From Stenotrophomonas sp. UBA2124 (GTDB taxonomy: Bacteria; Pseudomonadota; Gammaproteobacteria; Xanthomonadales; Xanthomonadaceae): DNA of 64,000 nt. Under the pieces are notes generated by a model that made no database searches, was not told the origin of the DNA, and saw only the letters and a list, made by a program, of their open reading frames with translations. Below are positions 1-7,774 of this stretch, piece after piece; within the stretch, counting starts at the first letter, position 1, and the number at the start of each line of letters is the position of its first letter. Both the position numbers and the translations under genes were made by a program. The stretch covers positions 10,550-74,549 of the forward strand of contig DCXY01000032.1 of the NCBI GenBank assembly GCA_002329155.1, in the 5' to 3' direction.

Positions 1-1256
1 AACTCGGACGCCAGACCAACGTACTGCGGCGTCGGCGTGTTGGCCGGATCCATCGGGTTGCGGGTGATGTTGCGGATCAACATCAGCGTGTTGCCCTTCT
101 GCATGAAGGCCGGCCGCGTCCAGTCCGTGTCGCACGCCACCGCGCCTGCATACAGGGCACAGGGAGAAGAGAGCTTGCCGGTGATGTTGCTGTAGTCGTA
201 GTAGCCCACTGCAGCGCGCAGCGCGTTGCTGTCGTCAGGCTGCCAGTCCAGGCCAAGCTGGATGCCGCTCAGCCACTTGTTCTCATTGGGTGTCTTGACC
301 TGGCTCTGGCTCGGCGAGCCATCGGTGACGTACTGTAGCGGCACCACCGCCAGGTTGCCGAACAGGCTTACGGCATCGCCACTTTCATGGCGCAGGTTCG
401 CGGCCAGACCGTCGAAGTTCAGGTCGTTGGAAAACATCGTGTCACTGGACCAGAACGGGTTGCCGAAGCGGCCGCCCTTGAATGTCAGCCAGTCGGTGAG
501 GCTGTAGGACAGCCACGCCTGATCAAGCCAGATATCCTTCTTGGTCAGCCCGCCGCCCAGCTGTTCGGTGGTGGATACCGCGCCGTTGTTGCTGCCACTG
601 GCAAGGCGGATGCCGGCACGGGTGCGTTCGCTGATGTCGGCCTGTACCGCAAGCCGCGCGCGGATGCGCCACAGGTTGCGGCGCTCCTGGCGGGTGTTGT
701 ACAGCGGCGGCAGGGTGAGATTGGTGTTGCTGTTGGTATCAAAACCATTGCCGGCATTCACGGCAGCCCAGTTGGTTTCAATATTGCTGTTGCTGTCCGA
801 GTAGAAGCGCGATTCGCTGCGCACGCGCATGTCGCCGCCCACCTTGATGCGCTTGGTCCATTCGGCCACCTCGTTGGGGGCTGCCCAGCCTTCCTGCTTG
901 GCCTGGGCCATGACCTCCTGGCGTACTTCATCGCGGATGCCATCACGCACGTTCTGCGGCACATACGGCACCCGTACGTCGCCGGCCTCCAGTGCCACAC
1001 CGCCACTGGCGCCCTGCCCTGCACTGGCGGATGCACGCGCGGCAGCCTCGGCTTCGGCCTGGGCGAGCAGTGCATTGCCGTCCTCGGCGTTGAGTGCGCC
1101 GCTGGCGATCAGGCGCTTGATCAGCTGGGTCATGGTGGAATCTGCAGCCATTGCGCCTGCCGGGGCTGCAAGCCCCAGCAGGACGGCGCAGCAAAGCAAC
1201 GCGCGTTGCGCGGTGTGGCGTTTGGGAGTGGTTCGTGCGCTGCGGGAGAGGTTCAT
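1..1256 (-). CDS. putative outer-membrane porin, 3' part beyond the left edge
   Basis: An open frame of about 418 codons starts at ATG 1256 and runs off the left edge, so the C-terminus is missing. A signal peptide is visible at residues 1-37, with a basic start, a Leu/Ala-rich core and an Ala-x-Ala end. A short helical segment rich in Ala, Gln and Glu follows (about 40-130). After that come alternating polar and aromatic stretches typical of beta strands, beginning with a GGDMRVRSESRF-like first strand. This architecture (signal, short coiled segment, barrel) is that of the putative-porin family found in Xanthomonadaceae and other proteobacteria. It is the last visible gene of the unit running from the TpsB transporter through ExbB, ExbD and TonB, 37 bases after the TonB-like gene, so it may be the outer-membrane partner of that energy module. 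The substrate is unknown. The family call is by eye. Confidence 0.7.
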   Translation of the reverse strand, partial: MNLSRSARTTPKRHTAQRALLCCAVLLGLAAPAGAMAADSTMTQLIKRLIASGALNAEDGNALLAQAEAEAAARASASAGQGASGGVALEAGDVRVPYVPQNVRDGIRDEVRQEVMAQAKQEGWAAPNEVAEWTKRIKVGGDMRVRSESRFYSDSNSNIETNWAAVNAGNGFDTNSNTNLTLPPLYNTRQERRNLWRIRARLAVQADISERTRAGIRLASGSNNGAVSTTEQLGGGLTKKDIWLDQAWLSYSLTDWLTFKGGRFGNPFWSSDTMFSNDLNFDGLAANLRHESGDAVSLFGNLAVVPLQYVTDGSPSQSQVKTPNENKWLSGIQLGLDWQPDDSNALRAAVGYYDYSNITGKLSSPCALYAGAVACDTDWTRPAFMQKGNTLMLIRNITRNPMDPANTPTPQYVGLASE

Positions 1257-1293
1257 TGTTGTTCTCACGACAAGTTGAAGTCAGGGATTCAGA

Positions 1294-1986
1294 TCAGGCG
1301 CCAGGGCGGCGCCCCTGCACCCGCACGCGGGCGGGGAAATCGAGCGTGGCCGGTGGCCGTTGGTCAACGCGGCCGATCTGGCGCAGGGCTTCCAGCACGG
1401 CGGCATCGGCTTCGTCGTTGCCACTGCCACGCAGCAGTTCGACGCGGCTCAGGCGCCCATCGCTTTCCATCCACACGTTCACCTGCAGCTGGAAGGCGAG
1501 CCTGCGCAGGCGTGGATCACGTGCGATGGCCTGCTGCATCACGTAGCCCAGGTAGCGGCCATACGTGGCATTGCCAGCGCCGCCGCTGCCCACACCTGCC
1601 GAGCCACCGCCACTGCCGGCCTGTATGCCAAAGCTGTCGGTACCGGCCTGGCCATCGGCGTCCATGGTCACCGGGTCGGCGGTATCAGGCGTTGGCGTGG
1701 GCTCTTCGGCGGGAATCGGTTCATCCAGCGGTTCCGGCTCGGTGACGGTGTCTTCCGGGGTTTCCGGCTCCGGTGGTTTTTCCGGTGGAGCCGGAGGCGG
1801 CGGTGGTGGCGGCGGCAGGGTCAGCATTGGCGGCGGTGTCACGACACGTCGGGTGCTGGCTGTGTCCTTGAACAACAGCCACCACATGCCCACGCCCAGC
1901 ACCACGAGCACGGCCAGCACCACGAGCACGGCCAGCACGATGCCGGCGCTGCCCCAGGAACGACGCGGTTGAGGGTTGCCGGTCAT
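1294..1986 (-). CDS. TonB-like energy transducer
   Basis: A 230-aa protein with the classic TonB layout: a short cytoplasmic N-terminus, one very hydrophobic segment at about residues 14-39, a Pro-rich periplasmic spacer with a run of eight prolines followed by many Pro-Glu pairs (about 50-105), a Gly/Ser-rich linker, and a C-terminal alpha/beta domain (about 145-228) resembling the TonB C-terminal domain. It would sit in the inner membrane and pass proton-motive energy from the neighbouring ExbB/ExbD pair to an outer-membrane partner. The gene follows exbD by 3 bases, so translational coupling is likely. With exbB and exbD it is a dedicated set embedded in a two-partner secretion locus rather than next to a TonB-dependent receptor. 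The membrane segment contains a duplicated 18-bp unit. Confidence 0.85.
   Translation of the reverse strand: MTGNPQPRRSWGSAGIVLAVLVVLAVLVVLGVGMWWLLFKDTASTRRVVTPPPMLTLPPPPPPPPAPPEKPPEPETPEDTVTEPEPLDEPIPAEEPTPTPDTADPVTMDADGQAGTDSFGIQAGSGGGSAGVGSGGAGNATYGRYLGYVMQQAIARDPRLRRLAFQLQVNVWMESDGRLSRVELLRGSGNDEADAAVLEALRQIGRVDQRPPATLDFPARVRVQGRRPGA
1898..1933 (-). repeat. two perfect 18-bp tandem copies inside the TonB-like membrane helix
   Basis: Bases 1898-1915 and 1916-1933 are identical. Read on the minus strand they encode successive Val/Leu/Ala hexapeptides in the transmembrane segment of the TonB-like protein. A copy change would keep the frame and lengthen or shorten the helix by six residues. 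Confidence 0.9.
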
Positions 1987-1989
1987 GCC

Positions 1990-2403
1990 CTACCCCTGCG
2001 CCTTGCCGGTGACCAGGCCCACCTGCGCCAATTCCAGCCGACGCAGCAGGTCCAGCACTTCCACCACGCGGGCGTATTGGACCTGGGCATCGCCGCGCAC
2101 GATCACCGGAAAGTCCGGCGTGGTGGCACGTTGCGTACGCAGGCGGTCTTCCAGCTCGGCCATGCTCACCGGGTAGGCATCCAGGAATACCTGGCCGTTG
2201 TTGTCGATGGTGATGGCCTTGGTCTGCGGCTTCTCCAGTGCCTGGCTGTTGCTGGCCTTGGGCAGGTTGACTTCGATGCCGGGGATGCTGGCGTTGCTGG
2301 TGAGGATGAAGATCACCAGCACCACCAGCAGCACATCCACGAAGGGCGTCACGTTGATGCCCTTCTCGCGCTTCTTTATGCCGAACTTGGCGTTGCGGGC
2401 CAT
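1990..2403 (-). CDS. exbD: ExbD/TolR-type biopolymer transport protein
   Basis: A 137-aa protein of the usual ExbD length. After a basic N-terminus it carries one transmembrane helix (about 20-42) preceded by the ExbD signature N-V-T-P-F-V-D; Asp23 is the membrane aspartate that in this family takes part in proton passage. The rest is a small periplasmic domain. It lies 9 bases after the ExbB-fusion gene and 3 bases before the TonB-like gene, so the three form an operon-like module. In the P. aeruginosa pdt locus the comparable genes are exbB2 and exbD2. Its job is inferred to be energising or modulating the adjacent outer-membrane proteins (TpsB or porin), since no TonB-dependent receptor is in the window. 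Confidence 0.9.
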   Translation of the reverse strand: MARNAKFGIKKREKGINVTPFVDVLLVVLVIFILTSNASIPGIEVNLPKASNSQALEKPQTKAITIDNNGQVFLDAYPVSMAELEDRLRTQRATTPDFPVIVRGDAQVQYARVVEVLDLLRRLELAQVGLVTGKAQG

Positions 2404-2412
2404 GGTGGTACC

Positions 2413-4197
2413 TCAGCCCTGTACCGGCGCCTTGGCGCGGGCATCCTGTTCTTCGGCCAGGCGGGCGGCGAATTCGTCGATGAAGACGCTCATGTCCGCA
2501 CCGATGGCCTCGGCACGTGCACCCAGATAGTTGTAGCCAAACAGGGCCGGGATGGCCACGCCAAGGCCTGCTGCGGTACACAGCAGCGCCGCCGCCATGC
2601 CCGGTGCCACCGAGTTGATGTCCACCGCGCCGGCCATGGCCGCCACCACGAACACCAGCATGATGCCGATCACCGTACCGAACAGGCCCACGTAGGGTGC
2701 GCCTTCGATAGTGGTGGAGAGCCAGTTCATGCGCTTGGACATGTTCTCCTGCTCGCGCACCATCACCGAGTCCATCGATGCACGGATGGCCCCGATGGTG
2801 GCTGCGCCAAGGAAGCCACGGTGGCTGTCACGCGCATGGCGCTGCTGCATCTCGTCAACGGCTACCTGGTAGATGCGCCACAACGACCCCTCACGCACCT
2901 GCGGCGATACCTTTCCGTCGCGGTCCATTTCCGCCAGCGTACGCAGCGGCACACCGGCCAGTTGGCCAAAAGCCTCGTTGAAGGCGGCATTGGCCTTGCT
3001 GGTGCGGCCGAAGTAGCGGCCCTTCTCGACCATGATCAGCCAGGACACCAGCATCATCAGCGCCAGGATGGCCACCACCACCCAGGCATCGATCGGCATG
3101 GCCTTGAGGATGTAGCCGAAGTGGCTCTGGCCGGCGGATTGTTCGTCCGGCCCGTAACTGATCATGCGCGAGTCGGCGCCCTGCGAGGTGGCATCGGCCA
3201 GCAGCAGCGCGCCGGGGCGTGCCACCTTGGAAAGGCGCAGCTCATCGAGCGCACCATCGAAGCGCGCCAGCGGCTGCAGCGCGCCAGCGGCATCCTCGCC
3301 CACCACGGCTGCACTGCTCATTGCCGGCAGGCCGCCTTCCAGTTCGGCCACGACACGGCCATTGAGGTGCAGTTGCAGCCGCGATGCGTCGGCGGTCAAC
3401 GCAAGGTGCGCCCACTGCCCCTCCGGAATGGGCTGTGCGGGGGTGCTGCGCACACCGTTGAGCTGTACGAACGGTGCGCGGTTCTCGATGCCTATGACCA
3501 GTTCGGCGGCACCTTCACGGCGCGCATAGATGGCTTGCGCGCCAGGTTGTTCGCCCGGCTTGATCCAGGCGGAGAAGGTGAACGGCGCCCCTGCCTGCTG
3601 GGCCAGCGACGCACTGGCAGGCAGCGGCAGCGGGCCGGCACCAAGCTGTATGCCGCGGCCGATGACCGTACCTTCCGCTGCCGGCACCATGGCCGTGGCG
3701 TTGTTGCCGTACGCGGTGCTGTCGTGTGCTGCCGTATTGGGCTCGGCGAAGTGGTAGACCAGCGTGTAGTCCGGATCAAACACCTGCTGGCTGTTGCTGG
3801 TGGCCGGTGCCTCGCTGTTGCCGTAGTACATCCAGATGGTCTGCGGCGTGGCGGCGTTGAGATCGGGCAGGTTCACCCATACCAGCGCGATGCCGAGCAA
3901 GGGATCGAACTGCTCGATCTGGTGTTGCAGCACCGTGCGGCCATCGGCCGAAATGAAGCGCAGGTCGTTGCCCGCTTCCTGTACCCCGTCAAAACTGAAG
4001 TTGCCGGTATGCAGGCGCAGCAGCACCGGTGTACGCCCGGGGTCGGCTCCCAGGTTTGCACCCTGCGGCCCCACATCAATGGTTATCGGCTTGCGGTACT
4101 GCCACTGGGCCTGCCACCAGGTGGCATCGGCCGCCCAGGCTGGTATGGCGGCAAACGCCACCAGCAGCAACAGCAATCGTGAAAGAAGGTGGCGCAT
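2413..4197 (-). CDS. ExbB/TolQ/MotA channel protein with DUF2341 and LamG-like periplasmic domains
   Basis: A 594-aa protein, much longer than classical ExbB (about 240 aa). Residues 1-22 form a cleavable-looking signal peptide ending AWA. Residues about 28-150 resemble DUF2341, with a W-Y-R-K-P-I-T-I-D start and a later W-M-Y-Y-G-N motif. Residues about 165-330 look like a LamG/concanavalin-A-type jelly roll (F-T-F-S-A-W-I-K-P and G-x-L-D-E-L-R-L motifs). The ExbB part follows, with a helix at about 372-389, a cytoplasmic loop, and two helices at about 500-522 and 535-560 containing the Gly- and Thr-rich channel sequence G-L-F-G-T-V-I-G-I-M. The stop is followed 9 bases later by exbD. The periplasmic lectin-like part suggests that a sugar or surface ligand is sensed or bound near the motor. 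The fusion is seen directly; the ligand is unknown. Confidence 0.88.
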   Translation of the reverse strand: MRHLLSRLLLLLVAFAAIPAWAADATWWQAQWQYRKPITIDVGPQGANLGADPGRTPVLLRLHTGNFSFDGVQEAGNDLRFISADGRTVLQHQIEQFDPLLGIALVWVNLPDLNAATPQTIWMYYGNSEAPATSNSQQVFDPDYTLVYHFAEPNTAAHDSTAYGNNATAMVPAAEGTVIGRGIQLGAGPLPLPASASLAQQAGAPFTFSAWIKPGEQPGAQAIYARREGAAELVIGIENRAPFVQLNGVRSTPAQPIPEGQWAHLALTADASRLQLHLNGRVVAELEGGLPAMSSAAVVGEDAAGALQPLARFDGALDELRLSKVARPGALLLADATSQGADSRMISYGPDEQSAGQSHFGYILKAMPIDAWVVVAILALMMLVSWLIMVEKGRYFGRTSKANAAFNEAFGQLAGVPLRTLAEMDRDGKVSPQVREGSLWRIYQVAVDEMQQRHARDSHRGFLGAATIGAIRASMDSVMVREQENMSKRMNWLSTTIEGAPYVGLFGTVIGIMLVFVVAAMAGAVDINSVAPGMAAALLCTAAGLGVAIPALFGYNYLGARAEAIGADMSVFIDEFAARLAEEQDARAKAPVQG

Positions 4198-4233
4198 GCT
4201 AAGGGTCTCCAGGAACGCACTACATGGGAAGGG

Positions 4234-5868
4234 TCAATAGCTGGTGCTGATGTTGAAATGCAGTCGCTCGTCGTGCTTCGGCGTTATTGGCCCGTCGCTG
4301 TAGGGCCAGGCGAAGTCCAGCCGCAGCTGCAGGTGGTCGCCGAGGCGGAGCTGGGCGCCAATGCCCAGTGATGCCAGGTTGTATTTGCTGGTCTGCTCCG
4401 GCAGTGGCCGGCGCAGGCGCAGGTAGGCGGCATCGGCAAAGCTGTAGAGCCGCAGGTCGGTGCCCGACCACAGGCTCCACGCAGGGGTACGCCATTCCAG
4501 ATTGGTCAGCGCGCCGTAATCGCCGATGGCTTCGGCGGACAGGTAACCGCGCGCGGTATACATGCCGCCTGCTGCAAACTGTTCGGCCGAGACCAGCGGC
4601 GTGTCGGTGATCTGCGCCGAGCCACGCGCGTACCACTGCCAGTCGTTGTCAAAGGTGTGGGTGTTGGACACGTCCACCTTGAAGGCGACAAAACTGGGAT
4701 CGGCCCAGTAGCGTTTCTGGAAGAACTCCTCATTGCCGCTGCCGTAACCCAATAGCCGGCGCGTACCGGCAACCAGTGAGGTGTTGAGGCTGAACTGGTC
4801 GTGTGTTCCCTGCCGCACACCGGTGAAGGCCAGGCTCAACGGCGCGTATTTCAAAGGCGTACGCAGCGTGGTCTTGCCCATGCGCGTGTCTTCCATGGTG
4901 TCCTTGAAATCCACACCGACGCTGAGCTGGCGCCACCACACCGCGCTGCCCGGCAGGCGATAGTTGAGCTTGATGCCGACGGAGTGGCCATCGCCGATGA
5001 CGTTGGTGCCGGTGCCGGCACCACCCTGCCCGCCCGCATTGAGCACGCGGCTGTCGGACACGTAGCCGGCAACCTCAAGACTCCACGGCGTGCCCTCGAA
5101 TGGCGCCGTATAGGAAGCCGACATCACCTTGGCCTGGTCGATATCTTCCGGGGCGAGAAACAGGCCGATGCTGGCGCTGTGGCCACGCTGCCACAGGTTG
5201 TCATGGGCAAGCGAGGTGCTCAGGCGCAGCTTGTGGGTGTCGGCGCTATGGTCGTTGTTGAGCGATGCACTGGCCCGCCATGGCGAGTGGTCCTCAACCT
5301 GCAGGTCCACGTCCATGGTGCCGGGCATGGCGCCTTCGCGCACAAGCGGCATCACCTGGCGGCGCCCGGTCTGGTTCAGTGCGGTGAGTTCGTGCTGCGC
5401 GGTATTGAAGTCCGGTACCACACCCTCGGCCAACGAGGGCACCTGGCTGCGGATGCGCGCCGGCGAGTCGTATTTGGCGCCCACCACGCGCAGCCGCCCA
5501 ATCGGCGTCTGCTGCACCTTCAGCAATACCACGCCGCCACTTACCTGCTGCTCCGGCAGCTCCACGTAGACCGATTGATAACCGGCCTGCTGGTAAAGCG
5601 CATTGACTGCTGCACGGGCCTGCTCCACATCGGCCAGTGTCTTGCCTGGCCCAAGGTAAGGCTCCACCGCTTTCTCTATCTGCCGGCCATCAAGCACGGT
5701 GTTGCCGCGCACGATGTATTCATTGATGGTGACGGTTGCCGCAGGTTCTGCTGGCGCGGCGTCCTGGGCCTGTTGTGCAAGAGTGATGCCTGGCGCCACC
5801 AGCAGGGCCGCAATGGTAACGGTACGGCTGGTTGGCATGCGGGGGAAACAGCGCTTTACGGATTTCAT
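4234..5868 (-). CDS. TpsB-type outer-membrane transporter (FhaC/ShlB/HecB family)
   Basis: A 544-aa protein with a signal peptide (about 1-31), two POTRA-like periplasmic modules (about 45-120 and 120-200; note V-R-G-N-T and the Y-Q-x-A-G-Y motif), and a C-terminal beta barrel ending in N-I-S-T-S-Y, a typical terminal strand. In the barrel G-G-M-Y-T-A-R-G-Y at about residues 437-445 is the family's R-G-Y/F signature located on the plug-like loop. It should secrete the large TpsA exoprotein encoded at 8,565-20,954. Transporter and substrate genes are separated by a small secreted-protein gene, gspC and gspHIJ rather than being adjacent. It is the first gene of a minus-strand run continuing into exbB (36-base gap), exbD, tonB and the porin-like gene. 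It corresponds by context to pdtB of P. aeruginosa. Confidence 0.9.
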   Translation of the reverse strand: MKSVKRCFPRMPTSRTVTIAALLVAPGITLAQQAQDAAPAEPAATVTINEYIVRGNTVLDGRQIEKAVEPYLGPGKTLADVEQARAAVNALYQQAGYQSVYVELPEQQVSGGVVLLKVQQTPIGRLRVVGAKYDSPARIRSQVPSLAEGVVPDFNTAQHELTALNQTGRRQVMPLVREGAMPGTMDVDLQVEDHSPWRASASLNNDHSADTHKLRLSTSLAHDNLWQRGHSASIGLFLAPEDIDQAKVMSASYTAPFEGTPWSLEVAGYVSDSRVLNAGGQGGAGTGTNVIGDGHSVGIKLNYRLPGSAVWWRQLSVGVDFKDTMEDTRMGKTTLRTPLKYAPLSLAFTGVRQGTHDQFSLNTSLVAGTRRLLGYGSGNEEFFQKRYWADPSFVAFKVDVSNTHTFDNDWQWYARGSAQITDTPLVSAEQFAAGGMYTARGYLSAEAIGDYGALTNLEWRTPAWSLWSGTDLRLYSFADAAYLRLRRPLPEQTSKYNLASLGIGAQLRLGDHLQLRLDFAWPYSDGPITPKHDERLHFNISTSY

Positions 5869-6056
5869 CGAAGGATTCGGTTGGTTTCTGAAATGAAAGC
5901 CAGCCTGCGCTGCGCTGGTCTATCTTCAGGACGTACAGCGTGCGTTAAAGCCGACAGTGGATTTCATGAAGTCATCAAGGCGCCACCAACGTCATATCGT
6001 TGGCGCACGCGCCGCGCTGGATACGTCAATCAGGTAGGGACTGCGGAGATGCCAAC

Positions 6057-6392
6057 ATGTCTACCTGCCGGATCTGGTTGCTGCCCGTGTTGCTCCTGCT
6101 GATGCCTGCGGCAGCTGCCGAGGATGTATCCAACCTTCCTGCCATCAAGGTTGAGGGCGTATGCGTGGAGGTGCAGGTTGGCGGCCAGCGCACGCCTGCA
6201 TGGGAGTGCCTGCAGCAGCGCCTGGCACCTGCCAGGAGCGCCGCAGCACCCGACCCGGCACAGCTGCAGATGGCCGAGCGCCTGATGCGCCAACCAGGCA
6301 ATCAGATGCTGCTCTACAACCTTGAAGGCACCCGGCAACGCATGGGCAATGCCTTTGGTCATTCAGTGGTGCCACAACGCCCTGAGCGTTGA
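6057..6392 (+). CDS. small secreted protein of unknown function
   Basis: A 111-aa product. I prefer ATG 6057 over the in-frame ATG at 6000 because GGAG lies 8 bases upstream (6045-6048) and the protein then starts directly with a signal peptide ending A-A-A-A at about residue 21. The mature part has two cysteines about 18 residues apart (V-C-V-E-V and W-E-C-L-Q) that could form a disulfide. The middle is Ala/Pro/Gln-rich and no domain is recognised. It is divergent from the TpsB gene and convergent with gspC, inside the two-partner/type II locus. A periplasmic accessory or secreted cargo role is possible but only from context. Confidence 0.6.
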   Translation: MSTCRIWLLPVLLLLMPAAAAEDVSNLPAIKVEGVCVEVQVGGQRTPAWECLQQRLAPARSAAAPDPAQLQMAERLMRQPGNQMLLYNLEGTRQRMGNAFGHSVVPQRPER

Positions 6393-6402
6393 AGCGCATC
6401 CA

Positions 6403-6858
6403 TTACGGCGCCCTTGCCTCCAGCACGATGCCGTCGTCGGGCAGCGTTGGCAGAGCTGGTGCCGGCAGTGTGCGCACGCTGCCGGCCTGCCGCAGCTGCA
6501 CGCCATCGGCAGCAACATCCACCAGCACCGTGGAAGGACCCAATCGCTCGCCGGGCGCGTACGCATCCGCTGGCCCACCGTTTACGGACAGTAGCACCAG
6601 GGGTGCATCCGCGCCGGCAATCACACCCAACACCTCAACCGTGGTCTGTACCGCTCCGGGAGACATGAGCCGCACGGCGGTTGCGACTGCTTCGGCATCC
6701 GCCGGTTCGGTTGCCGGCGTTGTGGCAGCGTCCGGAGCATCCGGTATTGCGGCGGGTTTGCGCAGCAGCACGACTGCCCAGCAGCTGACCACTGCGGCCA
6801 GGACAACGCCGGCAATGAGCGTGGCAGCGTGCTCCTGCAATTTCTGCTTCCATTCCAT
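6403..6858 (-). CDS. gspC: type II secretion inner-membrane protein GspC, short (HxcP-like)
   Basis: A 151-aa protein with a cytoplasmic N-terminus, one transmembrane helix (about 12-32), a Pro/Ala linker and a small periplasmic domain (about 62-140) resembling the GspC homology region, including V-L-G-V-I-A and an S-V-N-G-G-P-A-D-A-Y-A-P-G-E pattern. In type II systems GspC links the inner-membrane platform to the secretin and helps pick substrates. Classical GspC proteins are nearer 270-300 aa with a C-terminal PDZ or coiled-coil domain; none is present here. The gene is divergent from gspH, about 107 bases away, and convergent with the small secreted-protein gene. The family call rests on layout and on the surrounding type II genes. 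Confidence 0.75.
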   Translation of the reverse strand: MEWKQKLQEHAATLIAGVVLAAVVSCWAVVLLRKPAAIPDAPDAATTPATEPADAEAVATAVRLMSPGAVQTTVEVLGVIAGADAPLVLLSVNGGPADAYAPGERLGPSTVLVDVAADGVQLRQAGSVRTLPAPALPTLPDDGIVLEARAP

Positions 6859-6965
6859 GCATTCGGCCCCGGTGCTTCAGCTGCCATCACGCTAGCAGCG
6901 GGCGCTGACGCTTTTGTTTCATCAACCCGGCATAGGCTTGGATGCATCGACGATGCCGGAGACCG

Positions 6966-7418
6966 ATGTCGATGAAGCGCCACGCATACGGGTTCACCCT
7001 GCTGGAGCTGATGGTGGTGTTGGTCATCATCGGCATCTGCACGACCAGCATAGGTCTGGGCATGGGGGTGCTGTTCGACCCCCAACGCAAGCTGCGGCAG
7101 GATGCGCAGCTGTTGGCACAACGCCTGCAGGTGGCGCGCGAGGAAGCGCGTATCGACGGGCGCCCCCTCCGCTGGCAGGCCGATGCCAAGGGCTACCGCT
7201 TCAGCCGCAATGAACAGGGGCAATGGATGCCGCTGACCGGCGACGATCTACTGCAGCCCCGCCATTGGTCGCTGGATGATGTGGTGGTGCAGCCCCGCGC
7301 GGGGGTTGAGCTGAGCCCGGAGTGGATAGGCGTGCGCTGGGAGATCGTGCTGGGTACGGAGCAATCACGGTTGCGCCTGCGCGACGATGGCAGCGGCCAG
7401 ATACAGGTGCTGCAATGA
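6966..7418 (+). CDS. gspH: type II secretion minor pseudopilin GspH (HxcU-like)
   Basis: A 150-aa product starting at ATG 6966, with GGAG 4 bases before it (6958-6961). The class III signal is clear: a short basic leader, then G9 before the cleavage site, F10 as first mature residue, E14 at position +5, and a 20-residue hydrophobic helix. The C-terminal half is a small beta-rich domain with basic strands typical of GspH. Pseudopilins are processed by a GspO/PilD prepilin peptidase, which is not in this window, so a peptidase encoded elsewhere must serve. The stop overlaps the start of gspI (ATGA), indicating translational coupling in an H-I-J operon. Confidence 0.85.
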   Translation: MSMKRHAYGFTLLELMVVLVIIGICTTSIGLGMGVLFDPQRKLRQDAQLLAQRLQVAREEARIDGRPLRWQADAKGYRFSRNEQGQWMPLTGDDLLQPRHWSLDDVVVQPRAGVELSPEWIGVRWEIVLGTEQSRLRLRDDGSGQIQVLQ

Positions 7419-7774
7419 GGCGCACTTCCGGCTTCACCCTGATCGAGGTGCTCATTGCACTTGCCATCGTGTCCGTGGCACTCGCCGCGGTGATGCGTGC
7501 GGTGGCCGTTGCTACAGATGACCAGGGCCGGCTGCGTGACCGCCGCCTGGCACTTGTCTGCGCGCAGAACCAGTGGGAGAAGCTGCGGCTGCTTGGCGCG
7601 CGGCCGCAGGAGGCCCGGCTGCCATGCCTGCAGGGCCGCAGCGAGTTCATCGTGCAACAGGCATTGAGCACCGGCGAGGATGGCCAGGCCAGCGTGCAGC
7701 TGCTGGTGGTTGCCCGCGATGCACCCCGGCAACGGCTGGTGCTGCTGCAACTACCTTGGGCACCCCTGCCGTGA
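7415..7774 (+). CDS. gspI: type II secretion minor pseudopilin GspI (HxcV-like)
   Basis: A 119-aa product. The start at ATG 7415 overlaps the gspH stop by 4 bases and puts a canonical prepilin leader at the N-terminus: M-R-R-T-S-G with cleavage after G6, F7 as first mature residue and E11 at +5. The following helix is rich in Val, Ala and Ile, and the tail is a small mixed domain. GspI nucleates the tip complex with GspJ and GspK. A longer in-frame start at 7322 would bury the leader and is rejected. The stop overlaps the GTG start of gspJ. Confidence 0.88.
   Translation: MRRTSGFTLIEVLIALAIVSVALAAVMRAVAVATDDQGRLRDRRLALVCAQNQWEKLRLLGARPQEARLPCLQGRSEFIVQQALSTGEDGQASVQLLVVARDAPRQRLVLLQLPWAPLP

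Noticed and set aside
1360..4182. A 940-codon open frame on the plus strand
   Set aside because: It is antisense to the TonB, ExbD and ExbB-fusion genes, has no family features and is rich in His/Arg/Gln, as expected from GC-rich codon shadowing.
5940..6010. Possible Pho box (TTCAT and GTCAT half-sites)
   Set aside because: The half-sites are 8 and not 11 bases apart and match poorly, so I do not call a PhoB site.
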